The notes beneath the pieces are model-generated. The model was not told where the DNA came from and did not search any database. It worked only from the letters and a program-made list of their open reading frames with translations. A DNA stretch of 64,000 nucleotides from Bacillota bacterium (lineage in GTDB: Bacteria > Bacillota_A > Clostridia > Tissierellales > Peptoniphilaceae): the NCBI GenBank assembly GCA_023443045.1, contig JAEZWK010000023.1, positions 19,797-83,796 on the forward strand. The letters run 5' to 3'. This document shows, piece by piece, positions 1-8,972 of this stretch. Within the stretch, counting starts at the first letter, position 1. Each line of letters begins with the position of its first letter. A program made the position numbers and the translations under genes.

Positions 1-1071
1 TTGTGGAATACTCATCATAAGACCACCAAATTTAGGAACAAATCCAGCAACTAAAATTATAATTCCAGTTATGGCTAATACTCTTCTAGCTATTACTTTG
101 GTTTGTGATACGATTCCTACGTTTTGGGAGTATGTTGCTGTAGGTAAAGCTCCTATCAAACTTCCTATTAATGAGGAAATACCATTTGCTTTTATTGCGC
201 CTGCAATTTCTGTATCAGATGGCTCTCTATCCATTCCACCAATTGTTGTAGATGATATATCTCCTACTGCCTGCACTGAATTAACAACATACATAATTGC
301 CATTGTCAAAACTGCTCCAATTGGAAACTCAGGTTTAAATGGTAAAAATTTTGGTAGTGTAAACCAACTAGCTGTAGTAACATTACTAAATGACATAAAA
401 TCTGGAACGAAAAATTGATTTATAATCAAGCTAAGTACATATCCAGAAACTATACCTATCAAAATAGCGCAGAGTTTTATCAACCCTTTTCCATACATAT
501 TGCATGCTAACACCACTAGTAAAGTAAAAACTGCAACTCCAAATGTCCATGGTGAACCGAAGTGTGAATTTCCTGCTCCTCCTGCCATATATCTAACAGC
601 AACTGGATACAATGAAAGTCCTATTGTAAGTACAACCGTTCCAGAAACAATTGGCGGGAAAAATTTTCTGATCTTCCCAATACCTAATCCTACAACAAAC
701 GCAACTATACCTCCTACCAATTGCGCACCAAAAATTGCACCATATCCAAAGTTTTTACCTATTTCCAACAAAATGGGAATATATGCAAAACTAACCCCCA
801 TAATTACCGGAAGTTTAGCACCAATTTTTAGTACAGGATATAGTTGTAATAATGTTGCAATAGCAGCTATAAACATTCCTGCTTGAATAATGTACACAGC
901 TTCTTCTGGTGAAACTGCAAATGGTGTACCTTTTAAAGTATTTGTAAGAACTAAGCTAGGTAATGCATTTCCTACTAACATAGCTAAAAAGTGTTGTAAA
1001 GCTATTGGAAATGATTGGCCTAATGATGGTCTTCCATCCAAATGAAATAAACTATTATTTTTTTTATCCAT
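1..1071 (-). CDS. NCS2-family xanthine/uracil permease, C-terminus cut by window edge
   Basis: A membrane permease that probably imports xanthine or a related purine by cation symport. The visible 357 codons begin MDKKNNSLFHLDG at an ATG preceded by GGAGG. They carry the family motif ALQHFLAM near residue 25, many hydrophobic segments, and SQNVGIVSQTKV near the cut end, which matches the nucleobase-binding QNxG region of purine-type NCS2 carriers. Uracil carriers usually have a GENIG version, so xanthine/purine is favoured, but the substrate is inference. The reading frame runs off the left edge, so the last quarter of the protein is missing. It is transcribed away from the EamA transporter at 1448. 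Confidence 0.85.
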   Translation of the reverse strand, partial: MDKKNNSLFHLDGRPSLGQSFPIALQHFLAMLVGNALPSLVLTNTLKGTPFAVSPEEAVYIIQAGMFIAAIATLLQLYPVLKIGAKLPVIMGVSFAYIPILLEIGKNFGYGAIFGAQLVGGIVAFVVGLGIGKIRKFFPPIVSGTVVLTIGLSLYPVAVRYMAGGAGNSHFGSPWTFGVAVFTLLVVLACNMYGKGLIKLCAILIGIVSGYVLSLIINQFFVPDFMSFSNVTTASWFTLPKFLPFKPEFPIGAVLTMAIMYVVNSVQAVGDISSTTIGGMDREPSDTEIAGAIKANGISSLIGSLIGALPTATYSQNVGIVSQTKVIARRVLAITGIIILVAGFVPKFGGLMMSIPQ

Positions 1072-1088
1072 AAAAACCTCCTATATAA

Positions 1089-1117
1089 AATATAACAACT
1101 ATTATCTAAAATGTAAA
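1089..1117 (-). promoter_or_regulatory. Candidate promoter of the NCS2 permease
   Basis: On the minus strand TTTACA (1112-1117) lies 17 nt from TATATT (1089-1094). The predicted transcript would start only a few bases before the GGAGG ribosome binding site, leaving almost no leader. Other AT-rich matches exist nearby, so this is tentative. Confidence 0.35.
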
Positions 1118-1180
1118 TATAAAAAAATATAATTCATTACAGTAAAACTTAAATAATAAAAAAGTCTTATTTTTTGTAAG

Positions 1181-1200
1181 TGGTTAAGCCTGTTTAACCA
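1181..1200. repeat. 7-bp inverted repeat in the 376-bp gap between two divergent transporters
   Basis: TGGTTAA (1181-1187) and TTAACCA (1194-1200) flank the 6-nt loop GCCTGT. The gap at 1072-1447 is otherwise AT-rich and holds no gene. I looked for a purine riboswitch in front of the permease and did not find its conserved core. The inverted repeat could be an operator for a purine-responsive repressor or part of a leader hairpin. The sequence does not decide which. Confidence 0.4.
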
Positions 1201-1353
1201 TTTCTAGGTGAATAAATAATAAATTTTTATTAATAAATTTTTTACCAATTTTATTAGTGCTTGTTTTCACTTTTCTTTTTTTTATTTATGATTTTTGTAT
1301 AATTAGTTTACATATTGAAAAAATGCGTTTTTTTATTGTTCAAAAAATTATAT

Positions 1354-1382
1354 TTGACTTTATATAATAAAGATTATAAAAT
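1354..1382 (+). promoter_or_regulatory. Candidate promoter of the EamA transporter
   Basis: TTGACT (1354-1359), a 17-nt spacer, and TAAAAT (1377-1382). It sits 65 bases upstream of the start codon at 1448, with no gene between. Confidence 0.5.
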
Positions 1383-1447
1383 ATTATTAGAATTTTTAAG
1401 TTTAGAGATTTTTTTCTCACATAATTCTCACATAAATAGGAGGTAGT

Positions 1448-2638
1448 ATGAATCAGAATAAATTTTTAGGATACTTAGCCGCTCTTGGTTATGCGTGTAT
1501 AATTGGTTTTTCATTTATTTTTGTTAAGGATATTTTGACAGCTACAGATCCACTTAATCTTTTAACTGTAAGATTTTTTATAGCTTTTTTATTTTTATTA
1601 TTATTGTATCCATTTTACAAGAATAGCGTAAATCTAAATCCAGAAAAGATAAAGAAATTGATGATAGCGGGTATTTTTTATCCTTTAACTTTTTTTACTT
1701 TTCAAGCTTTTGCTTTAAATGTATCTACCTCTATAGAAGTTGGCGCTGTACAGGCTACAGCTCCTATAATAACTCTAATTTTAGCCAGTATTTTTCTTAA
1801 GGAGAAAACTAATTTTTTACAAAAGTCATCAGTTATAATTTGTGTATTAGGTGTTTTATACATTATGATTATGAAGTTTATAAAAAATGCAGCGCCTGAT
1901 TTTACTGGTATTTTAATTGCGTTTATCGGGACAATTGGATTTTCTATTTATACAGTCTATTCGCGACCTTTGAACAAGATTTGTTCTAACTATGAAATGC
2001 TTTTAGTAATTGTAGGGGAAACTTTTTTCTTGTTACTAATAGCTACTTTATGTAAAAATATTTATCATGGCACTTTTAGCTCTTTACTAATTCCTTTATC
2101 TACAAAAGATTTTATAATTGCTGTTTTATATTTAGCTTTTTTAAGTACTATAGCAAGTGGGTTCCTCATAAACTTTGCTCTTAAAAATATTTCGTCTTCA
2201 CAGATGGTTGTATTTAACAACTTAGGCACTGTTATTCAAATTTTAGCAGGTGTTATAATTCTTGGTGAAACACTATTTCCATCTCATATTATCGGATCCA
2301 TCCTCATCATTTCTGGAATTTTAGGTGTTAATCTATTGGGTAATACAGATAATATTATTAATTATATTCCAAAATTTTATTTGATAAGTGGAATTCTTTC
2401 TCTATTTGCCGGGGTATTTACTTTCTTTATGGGTGTTCAGAATATGAGTAGCGCATATATAAATTTTAATAATTTAGAGTATATAGATAAAACCATTATA
2501 GATCTTATTAATATTTCAAATAATTATGCTACCAATTTTTATATTATTACTTTAATATTTATAGTTTTTGCTATGGGATTATTTATTCTTTATTATCACA
2601 GTAAAAAAGAGCAATACTACAAATTATCTTGTAAATAA
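1448..2638 (+). CDS. EamA/DMT-superfamily transporter with a C-terminal extension
   Basis: An inner-membrane permease of the drug/metabolite transporter superfamily. The substrate is unknown; family members export amino acids or metabolites. Two EamA repeats of about five membrane helices each span roughly residues 8-140 and 155-297. Beyond the usual ~300 residues there is an extra ~95, with two more hydrophobic stretches near 310-330 and 363-385 joined by a polar loop. AGGAGGT lies just before the ATG. The gene stands alone, with its own promoter and a terminator shared with the convergent permease. Family assignment is firm and function is not. Confidence 0.8.
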   Translation: MNQNKFLGYLAALGYACIIGFSFIFVKDILTATDPLNLLTVRFFIAFLFLLLLYPFYKNSVNLNPEKIKKLMIAGIFYPLTFFTFQAFALNVSTSIEVGAVQATAPIITLILASIFLKEKTNFLQKSSVIICVLGVLYIMIMKFIKNAAPDFTGILIAFIGTIGFSIYTVYSRPLNKICSNYEMLLVIVGETFFLLLIATLCKNIYHGTFSSLLIPLSTKDFIIAVLYLAFLSTIASGFLINFALKNISSSQMVVFNNLGTVIQILAGVIILGETLFPSHIIGSILIISGILGVNLLGNTDNIINYIPKFYLISGILSLFAGVFTFFMGVQNMSSAYINFNNLEYIDKTIIDLINISNNYATNFYIITLIFIVFAMGLFILYYHSKKEQYYKLSCK

Positions 2639-2645
2639 TTTTGCA

Positions 2646-2682
2646 ATAAAAAAAGTCTAGTAAACCTAGACTTCTTTTTTTT
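2646..2682. terminator. Bidirectional terminator between the EamA gene and the purine permease
   Basis: Stem AAGTCTAG (2653-2660), loop TAAAC, stem CTAGACTT (2666-2673). It has T8 on the right for the plus strand and A7 on the left, which is a T-run for the minus strand. It ends both convergent transcripts. Confidence 0.85.
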
Positions 2683-3976
2683 ATAAGAATATAAATCTTA
2701 GTACAAATAATAGTGATAATACCCACATTAGAGGTGAAACTTCTTTATATCTGCCACTTACAGTTTTGATGATGGTATAAGAAATAATTCCAAATACAAT
2801 TCCTTCAGCAATAGAATAAGCAAATGGCATCATAACAATTGCAAAGAAAGCTGGAATTGCTTCTGTAGGATCTTTGAAATTGATTTCAGTTACAGGTGTT
2901 AACATAAATAGTCCAACTAAAATTAGTGCAGGTGCTGTCGCTTGTGTTGGTATAATTCCAAAAATCGGAGCAATGAATAATGATAATGCAAATAGAATTG
3001 CTGTAGTTAATGATGTAAGTCCAGTTCTTCCACCTTCTGCAACTCCAGCAGAACTTTCAACAAATGTTGTTACTGTAGAAGTACCCATACATGCTCCAAA
3101 TACAGTTCCTACCGCATCTGATACCAATGCTCTTCCAACTCTTGGGAGTCTTCCTTTCTCATCAAGCATTCCTGTTTTACTAGCTACACCTGCCAAAGTT
3201 CCAACAGTATCAAAGATATCTACGAATAAAAATGTAAATATACACACTAACATATCAAATGATAAAATTTGATCTTTTCCTACAAATTGGAAAGCTACAT
3301 TTTTTATTGATGGTGGTAAACTAAACAAACTAAAATTCTCAGGAATTACTGTAACTCCCATAGGAATTCCGATCAACGTTGTTGCTATGATACCTATAAG
3401 TAATGCACCTTTTACATTTTTAGCATGTAATATTGCTGTGATTAAAATTCCTATAATTGCTAGCAATACACCAGAATCTGTTATATGTCCCAATGATGTA
3501 ATGGTTCCATTTCCAGAAACAATTATTCCGGCATTTGTTAGTCCTAAAAATGTTATAAATAATCCAATACCTACTCCTACAGCTTTTTTTAGAGATACTG
3601 GAATAAGATTAAAAATCATTTCTCTGACTTTTAATGCACCTAAAATAATAAATATAATACCTTCAATAAGTACTGCGGTTAGTGCAAATTGCCAGCTGTG
3701 TCCTAATCCAATAACTACTGTAGCAAAAAATGCATTAAGTCCCATACCAGGAGCTAAAGCAAAAGGATATTTAGCATATAGCGCCATGATAATTGTTGCT
3801 ACAAAAGCTGATAGTGCTGTTGCAGTAAAAACTCCACTAGCATCCATTCCAGTACTACCTAAGATCCCAGGGTTAACAGCTAAAATATAAGCCATTGTCA
3901 TAAATGTTGTAATACCTGCTAGAATTTCAGTTTTTACATCTGTGTTGTGTTCTTTCAATCGAAAAAACTTCTCCAT
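2681..3976 (-). CDS. AzgA/PbuG-type hypoxanthine/guanine (NCS2) permease
   Basis: A 431-residue purine permease of the AzgA-like branch of NCS2. The N-terminus EHNTDVKTEILAGITTFMTM is the signature start of this subfamily, and PGMGLNAFF follows near residue 80. It has 12 or more hydrophobic segments and the usual length. It lies 9 bases after purH with GGAGG before its ATG, so it is the last gene of the purine operon and probably salvages hypoxanthine, guanine or adenine under the same control. The exact base transported cannot be read from sequence. purD often follows purH in other Bacillota but is absent here. Confidence 0.88.
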   Translation of the reverse strand: MEKFFRLKEHNTDVKTEILAGITTFMTMAYILAVNPGILGSTGMDASGVFTATALSAFVATIIMALYAKYPFALAPGMGLNAFFATVVIGLGHSWQFALTAVLIEGIIFIILGALKVREMIFNLIPVSLKKAVGVGIGLFITFLGLTNAGIIVSGNGTITSLGHITDSGVLLAIIGILITAILHAKNVKGALLIGIIATTLIGIPMGVTVIPENFSLFSLPPSIKNVAFQFVGKDQILSFDMLVCIFTFLFVDIFDTVGTLAGVASKTGMLDEKGRLPRVGRALVSDAVGTVFGACMGTSTVTTFVESSAGVAEGGRTGLTSLTTAILFALSLFIAPIFGIIPTQATAPALILVGLFMLTPVTEINFKDPTEAIPAFFAIVMMPFAYSIAEGIVFGIISYTIIKTVSGRYKEVSPLMWVLSLLFVLRFIFL

Positions 3977-3985
3977 ATTTCCTCC

Positions 3986-5509
3986 TTAATGTTTGAAATG
4001 TCTTTGACCAGTAAATACCATAGAAAGTCCAAGTTCATCACAGGCATCTATAGAAATCTGATCTTTTATGCTTCCACCTGGTTGAAGGATGGAAGTAATT
4101 CCGGATTCTGCTAAAAGTCTTACACAATCATCAAATGGAAAAAATCCATCAGATGCAAGTACTGCACCTTCTACAGAATCTGAAGATTGTTTTAAAGCGG
4201 CGTTAACCGCAAAAAACCTATTTACACTTCCCAAGCCTATACCAATCGTCTTTTTGTTTTTTACTATAACAACTGCATTTGATTTTGCATTTTTTACTAC
4301 TTTTTCAGCAAATAGTAAATCTTCCATTTCTTCTTTACTTGGGGATTTTTTTGTAACTACTTTTATATTATTGTCTTCAATTTTATCTAATTCTTGGACT
4401 GTAGCTTTTCCTGATGCAAATTTAATATCTAATTCATCTACACTTTTCATGAGATTAGGTATTTCTAAAACTCTTAAATTCTTTTTTGCTTTTAATACTT
4501 CAAGTGCTTCATTAGAAAATTTAGGAGCAATAACTATTTCTAAAAATATTTCGACTAATTTTTCTGCAATCTCCTTATTTACCTCACCATTTAATGCTAC
4601 TATTCCACCAAAAATGGATTCACTATCAGCGCTATAACATCCCATATATGCATCGAATAAATTATCAGACTCACTTACTCCACAAGGATTAGCATGCTTT
4701 ACAGCAACACATGCAGGTTTATCAAATAATCTGATTATATTCATAGCAGCACTTGCGTCATTGTAATTATTAAATGATAATTCTTTTCCCTGATGTAAAA
4801 TTGCATTTTTAAACGCGTTATCTAAACCATCAAAAACATCATATACATATGCCTCTTGGTGTGGGTTTTCACCATATCTAAGATTTTCTTTATTTTCTAA
4901 TGCTATAGTATATTTTTTAGGAAATTTTATATTATTTTGTTCGTTAAAGAATTTAGCGATCCACGCATCATAATTGGCTGTAAGATTAAAAGCTTCTCCA
5001 GCTAAAAATTTTCTAGTTTCAAGTGTAGTATTACCATTATCTTCAATTTCTTTTTGAACTAATTCCATTTGAGAGCAATCTGTAATAATAGTTGTATATT
5101 TATAATTTTTTGCAGTAGCCCTTATCATAGAAGGTCCACCAATATCTATTTTTTCAATTATTTCATCAATATCATCTGTATTTAGGTATGTTTCTTTGAA
5201 AGGATATAGATTATTAACTACTATATCAATAGCTTTGAAACCATTTTCCAAAAGTTCTTTTACGTCTGTAGTATTTTCACGTCTATACAAAATTCCAGCA
5301 TGAATTGCAGGATGTAAAGTTTTTACTCTTCCGGATAACATATCTTTAAAATGTGTATATTCACTCACATCTATAGCGTTAACTCCACTATCTAAAAGAT
5401 ACTTAAGAGTTCCGCCTGTAGACAAAATTTTATAGCCTTTAACTTCTAAAAATTTAGCAAATTGTTCAATGCCATTTTTATCATAACAAGAAAATAACGC
5501 ATATTTCAT
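3986..5509 (-). CDS. purH: Bifunctional AICAR formyltransferase/IMP cyclohydrolase
   Basis: Catalyses the last two steps of IMP synthesis: formylation of AICAR with 10-formyl-THF, then ring closure. It has 507 residues, typical length. An N-terminal MGS-like cyclohydrolase domain (MKYALFSCYDK, STGG near residue 30, SGRVKTLHP) is followed by the AICARFT domain with LRYGENPHQ and VKHANPCG. An ATG four codons upstream is also open, but the start at 5509 has GGAGG six bases before it and overlaps the purN stop as ATGA, so translational coupling favours it. It sits between purN and the AzgA-type permease. Confidence 0.95.
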   Translation of the reverse strand: MKYALFSCYDKNGIEQFAKFLEVKGYKILSTGGTLKYLLDSGVNAIDVSEYTHFKDMLSGRVKTLHPAIHAGILYRRENTTDVKELLENGFKAIDIVVNNLYPFKETYLNTDDIDEIIEKIDIGGPSMIRATAKNYKYTTIITDCSQMELVQKEIEDNGNTTLETRKFLAGEAFNLTANYDAWIAKFFNEQNNIKFPKKYTIALENKENLRYGENPHQEAYVYDVFDGLDNAFKNAILHQGKELSFNNYNDASAAMNIIRLFDKPACVAVKHANPCGVSESDNLFDAYMGCYSADSESIFGGIVALNGEVNKEIAEKLVEIFLEIVIAPKFSNEALEVLKAKKNLRVLEIPNLMKSVDELDIKFASGKATVQELDKIEDNNIKVVTKKSPSKEEMEDLLFAEKVVKNAKSNAVVIVKNKKTIGIGLGSVNRFFAVNAALKQSSDSVEGAVLASDGFFPFDDCVRLLAESGITSILQPGGSIKDQISIDACDELGLSMVFTGQRHFKH

Positions 5510-6072
5510 GATTGCCTCCATATTGTTTTAATTGCCATAGAAAATAATTTATGCTCTACTGATAAAACTTTTTTTTGTATTTCTTCAGGAGAGCAAGCAT
5601 CCCTAATGTCCACGTGACCTTGTAAAATTATTTTGCCTCCATCAATTTTTTCATTTACATAATGAACAGTAGCACCTGAAATAGAGTCGCCATTTTTAAA
5701 AACTTCTTCGTGTACATTCATTCCATACATACCTTTTCCGCCATATTTAGGAAGTAAAGACGGATGAATATTTATTATCAAAGGAGCACTGTCAATAAAT
5801 GTTTTAGGTAAAATTTTTAAAAATCCTGCCAAAATAATTAGATCTATCCTCTCTTTTTCTATAAATTCTGATAGAAAATCGATATAATCTCTTCCTAAAT
5901 ATTTGTTGTAAATATTTTTATTTCCAGCTTTTTCTAATGCTAAAGCATCTTTTCTGTCGGAAAAAACCCCACGTATATTTAATATATCACTACAGTTTTT
6001 AATAATTGAATCCATATTTGTCCCGCTTCCGGAAACCATTATTACAGTGTTTAAAGGTCTTTTATTATACAT
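5506..6072 (-). CDS. purN: Phosphoribosylglycinamide formyltransferase 1
   Basis: Transfers the formyl group of 10-formyl-THF to GAR in step 3 of purine synthesis. It has 188 residues. Visible are VIMVSGSGTNMDSII (substrate loop), NIHPSLLPKYGGKG with the catalytic Asn and His, and DGGKIILQ with the catalytic Asp. Its start lies inside the last codons of purM (22-bp overlap), and its TGA overlaps purH. The ribosome binding site is weak, AAAGAAAG-like, consistent with coupling to purM translation. The glycine cleavage operon further right supplies one-carbon units that this step uses. Confidence 0.94.
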   Translation of the reverse strand: MYNKRPLNTVIMVSGSGTNMDSIIKNCSDILNIRGVFSDRKDALALEKAGNKNIYNKYLGRDYIDFLSEFIEKERIDLIILAGFLKILPKTFIDSAPLIINIHPSLLPKYGGKGMYGMNVHEEVFKNGDSISGATVHYVNEKIDGGKIILQGHVDIRDACSPEEIQKKVLSVEHKLFSMAIKTIWRQS

Positions 6073-7082
6073 GATTCTTCTTTCTTTTCGGTAATTTCTC
6101 CTAGAATTACAGGTATTTCTCCTATACTTTTTAGATGATTTATAAAATCTTCTGATTGAGAACTATCTACTGCAAAAACCATACCTATACCCATATTAAA
6201 AGTTCCATACATTTCTTTTAACTCAATATTACCTTTTTCCTGTAAAAAATCAAAAATTAAATTTTTAGGTATATCTTTTACTGTCAAAACAGCTGAGAAT
6301 TCATTTTCATCAAACATTCGTGGAATATTTTCATAAAAACCACCACCAGTAATATGACTGATACCATGTATATCGAACTTTTCTAAAGATGTAAGCACGG
6401 CATTTTTATAAATTCTGGTAGGTGTGAGGAGCACCTCTCCTATTGTTTTATCAGTATCATAAAGTTTGGTATTTAAATCGATATTGTTAATTTCTAGAAT
6501 TTTTCTAACCAAACTAAATCCATTGGAATGAACTCCTGATGAAGTTATGGCTATTAGAATATCACCTTTTTTAATTTTTTTAGAAGAAATAATTTTATCT
6601 TCTTCTACAACCCCTACACAAAAACCTGCAATATCATACTCGCCTTCTTTGTAAAATCCTGGCATTTCAGCAGTTTCTCCACCAATTAAGGAACAATTTG
6701 CCTCGTTACATCCATTAGATACACCTTCAACAATTGAAGCCATTTTTTCAGGGATTAACTCAGAACATGCAATATAATCTAAAAAGAAAAGTGGTTCTGC
6801 CCCTTGACATAAAATATCATTTACACACATGGCAACAGCATCTATACCTATTGTATTGTGGACATCTAAATCAAAAGCTAATTTAAGTTTTGTACCAACT
6901 CCATCAGTACCACTAACTAAAACAGGATTATTATATTTTTTTAATTTAAACATTCCACTAAAACCACCCAAGTCACTTAAAACTTCTTCTCTTTTTGTTT
7001 CGTGAATAAATTTTTTAATCAATCTAACTTCTTCATAACCCTTGTTTTTATCAACACCAGCGTCTTTATAAGAAATAGACAT
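6051..7082 (-). CDS. purM: Phosphoribosylformylglycinamidine cyclo-ligase (AIR synthetase)
   Basis: Closes the imidazole ring of FGAM to AIR with ATP. It has 343 residues, the family length. Motifs in order: SYKDAGVDKNKG at the N-terminus, VSGTDGVGTKLKLAF, LIGGETAEMPG, SSGVHSNGFSLVRK and HITGGGFYENIPRM. Those are the ATP and substrate loops of the PurM fold. It starts 10 bases after purF with a clear GGAGG and overlaps purN downstream. Confidence 0.95.
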   Translation of the reverse strand: MSISYKDAGVDKNKGYEEVRLIKKFIHETKREEVLSDLGGFSGMFKLKKYNNPVLVSGTDGVGTKLKLAFDLDVHNTIGIDAVAMCVNDILCQGAEPLFFLDYIACSELIPEKMASIVEGVSNGCNEANCSLIGGETAEMPGFYKEGEYDIAGFCVGVVEEDKIISSKKIKKGDILIAITSSGVHSNGFSLVRKILEINNIDLNTKLYDTDKTIGEVLLTPTRIYKNAVLTSLEKFDIHGISHITGGGFYENIPRMFDENEFSAVLTVKDIPKNLIFDFLQEKGNIELKEMYGTFNMGIGMVFAVDSSQSEDFINHLKSIGEIPVILGEITEKKEESCIIKDL

Positions 7083-7091
7083 ATATCCTCC

Positions 7092-8435
7092 TTACACAGT
7101 TCCTTCTGGGAATTTTCCCGTAAAACATCCTTCAGTAAAATCATTTCCACCACAAGCTTCAAACAGTCCATCTAACGAAATATATTCCAAAGTATCACAA
7201 TGTAGCATCTGCGTTACTTCATCCTTTGTAAAATTAGCCGCAATCAATTCTTTAGTTGTAGGAGTATCCATAACTAAATTAGATGAATATAAAACCGGTG
7301 GACTACCAACTCTTACATGAACTTCCTTAGCACCAGCATCTTTTAGCATCTGCACGGTTCTTTTCATAGTTGTACCTCTAACGATAGAATCATCCAATAA
7401 TACAACTTTTTTATTTAAAATATGTTCTCTCAATGGATTTAATTTTATTTTTACTCCAATATCCCTCATACTTTGATCAGGCTGAATAAAAGTTCTACCT
7501 ACATATCTATTTTTAATAATTCCCTCCGCATAAGGAATTTTAGATTCTTCAGCGTAACCAATTGCAAAAGGAATACCACTATCAGGAGCCGCAATAACAA
7601 GATCTGCTTCTATTGGATGTTCTTTTGCTAAGATTTTTCCGGCATTATATCTTGCAATATAAATGGATCTACCATCTATAAGAGAATCAGGCCTTGCAAT
7701 ATATACCATTTCAAAAATTCCCAGCTTTCTTCTAGAAGGATCTCCTTTTCTTATTTGTCTTATACCATGAGTGGAAATTTCTAATATTTCACCTGGCTCA
7801 ACGTCTCTTTCAAAAACAGCACCCACAGAATCAAAAGCGCATGTTTCACTTGCCACAAGATATTTACCATCTAATTTTGCTATACTTAGTGGTTTTATAC
7901 CATAATAATCTCTAGCCACATACATTTTTTCACCCGCCATTACTATGAGAGCGTAAGAACCTTTCATAATATCTATAGTATCTAGTATAGCCTGTTCAAT
8001 AGAGCTTTTAAAATTTTTAGCAATCAGAGAAACTATAACCTCCGTATCTAAATTACTTCTAAAAAGAGCTCCATCATCGATTAATTGTTGTCTCAAAACA
8101 GGAGCATTAGTAATAGTTCCATCATGCACAACTCCCATAGCACCTTGTTTATAACCTGCAACTATTGGTTGTTGGTAGCTATAATCAAAACCTTCTCCTT
8201 TGGAAGCCATTCTAACATGACCTATGGCCATACTTCCAGTAAGCTTACTCATAGCATCCTCTGTTAAAACTTCACTAACCAATCCCTCGCTTTTGTGAAA
8301 ATTCATCAAACCATTATTATATACTGCAACACCACAAGATTGTTGACCTCTGTGTTGGAGTGCATACAACATATAATATAAAATCTTTGATGCACCATCT
8401 GACCCATTTACAAAGACTCCAGCAACACCACTCAT
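7092..8435 (-). CDS. purF: PurF-type amidophosphoribosyltransferase lacking the N-terminal nucleophile cysteine
   Basis: PurF makes phosphoribosylamine from PRPP and glutamine. It has 447 residues. The phosphoribosyltransferase half is intact: NRYVGRTFIQP, then the PRPP loop VVLLDDSIVRGTT. The glutaminase half is odd. Canonical PurF exposes a Cys after Met or a propeptide, whereas here the protein reads MSGVAGVF, with Ser. The oxyanion Asn of HNG is Asp (VHDGTITN), and most cysteines that bind the 4Fe-4S cluster in B. subtilis PurF are replaced. The start is fixed by GAGGAG and by the purE stop 2-3 bases upstream, so no propeptide is hidden. It may use free ammonia, or Ser as the nucleophile. 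Confidence 0.88.
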   Translation of the reverse strand: MSGVAGVFVNGSDGASKILYYMLYALQHRGQQSCGVAVYNNGLMNFHKSEGLVSEVLTEDAMSKLTGSMAIGHVRMASKGEGFDYSYQQPIVAGYKQGAMGVVHDGTITNAPVLRQQLIDDGALFRSNLDTEVIVSLIAKNFKSSIEQAILDTIDIMKGSYALIVMAGEKMYVARDYYGIKPLSIAKLDGKYLVASETCAFDSVGAVFERDVEPGEILEISTHGIRQIRKGDPSRRKLGIFEMVYIARPDSLIDGRSIYIARYNAGKILAKEHPIEADLVIAAPDSGIPFAIGYAEESKIPYAEGIIKNRYVGRTFIQPDQSMRDIGVKIKLNPLREHILNKKVVLLDDSIVRGTTMKRTVQMLKDAGAKEVHVRVGSPPVLYSSNLVMDTPTTKELIAANFTKDEVTQMLHCDTLEYISLDGLFEACGGNDFTEGCFTGKFPEGTV

Positions 8436-8437
8436 AC

Positions 8438-8911
8438 TTATAACTCCTCATTCATTTTTTTTACATCATTTTTAAGTTTAATTCTATAATCTTCTAATTT
8501 TTGAACTAAACTTTCGTCTTTCAAACTCAACATTTGAACAGAAAGTAATGCAGCATTTTCAGCACCATCAATAGCTACTGTAGCTACAGGAATTCCTTTT
8601 GGCATTTGAACAACAGAAAGTAGAGAATCTAAACCGTCCATAGTAGAACTCTTAGCAGGAATTCCAATTACTGGAACTGTAGTAACACCAGCTAAAACAC
8701 CTGCTAAATGAGCAGCTTTTCCTGCAATCGCAATAATTACCGAAATATCATTTGATCTAGCATTTTTTGCATAATCAAAAGCTATTTCCGGAGTTCTATG
8801 TGCCGAAATAACTCTAGTTTCATACAAAACGCCAAATTCATCCAAAGTTTTTTGAACTTTTTCTGCTAAAGATTTGTCGGAAATACTTCCCATTAAAATT
8901 CCTACTTTCAT
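8438..8911 (-). CDS. purE: N5-carboxyaminoimidazole ribonucleotide mutase (class I PurE)
   Basis: Converts N5-CAIR to CAIR. It has 157 residues. It opens MKVGILMGSISD and carries the active-site run RVISAHRTPE, then IIAIAGKAAHLAGV and the MPKGIPVATVAI region, all characteristic of class I PurE. The frame is open eight codons further upstream, but the ATG at 8911 has GGAGG at the right distance and gives the standard N-terminus. It is the first gene of the purine operon, directly after the riboswitch. No purK is next to it; purC, purB, purL and purD are not in the window. Confidence 0.94.
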   Translation of the reverse strand: MKVGILMGSISDKSLAEKVQKTLDEFGVLYETRVISAHRTPEIAFDYAKNARSNDISVIIAIAGKAAHLAGVLAGVTTVPVIGIPAKSSTMDGLDSLLSVVQMPKGIPVATVAIDGAENAALLSVQMLSLKDESLVQKLEDYRIKLKNDVKKMNEEL

Positions 8912-8925
8912 TAATACCTCCTTAA

Positions 8926-8972
8926 ATAAAAACAACCCGAAACGAGTAGGATAAAACCTACCCGTCCGGGTT
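8926..8972 (-). terminator. Riboswitch expression-platform terminator before purE
   Basis: Minus-strand hairpin: AACCCGGACGGGTAGG (8957-8972), a TTTTAT loop, then CCTACTCGTTTCGGGTT (8934-8950), followed by GTTTTTATTT. It shares the TAGG segment with the aptamer P1 helix. Confidence 0.85.

Noticed and set aside
71..886. Two plus-strand frames of 115 and 128 codons
   Set aside because: They lie opposite the NCS2 permease, which has the family motifs and a proper start. They are shadows of it.
1072..1447. Guanine/xanthine riboswitch in front of the NCS2 permease
   Set aside because: I looked for the purine aptamer core and did not find it. Only a 7-bp inverted repeat stands out.
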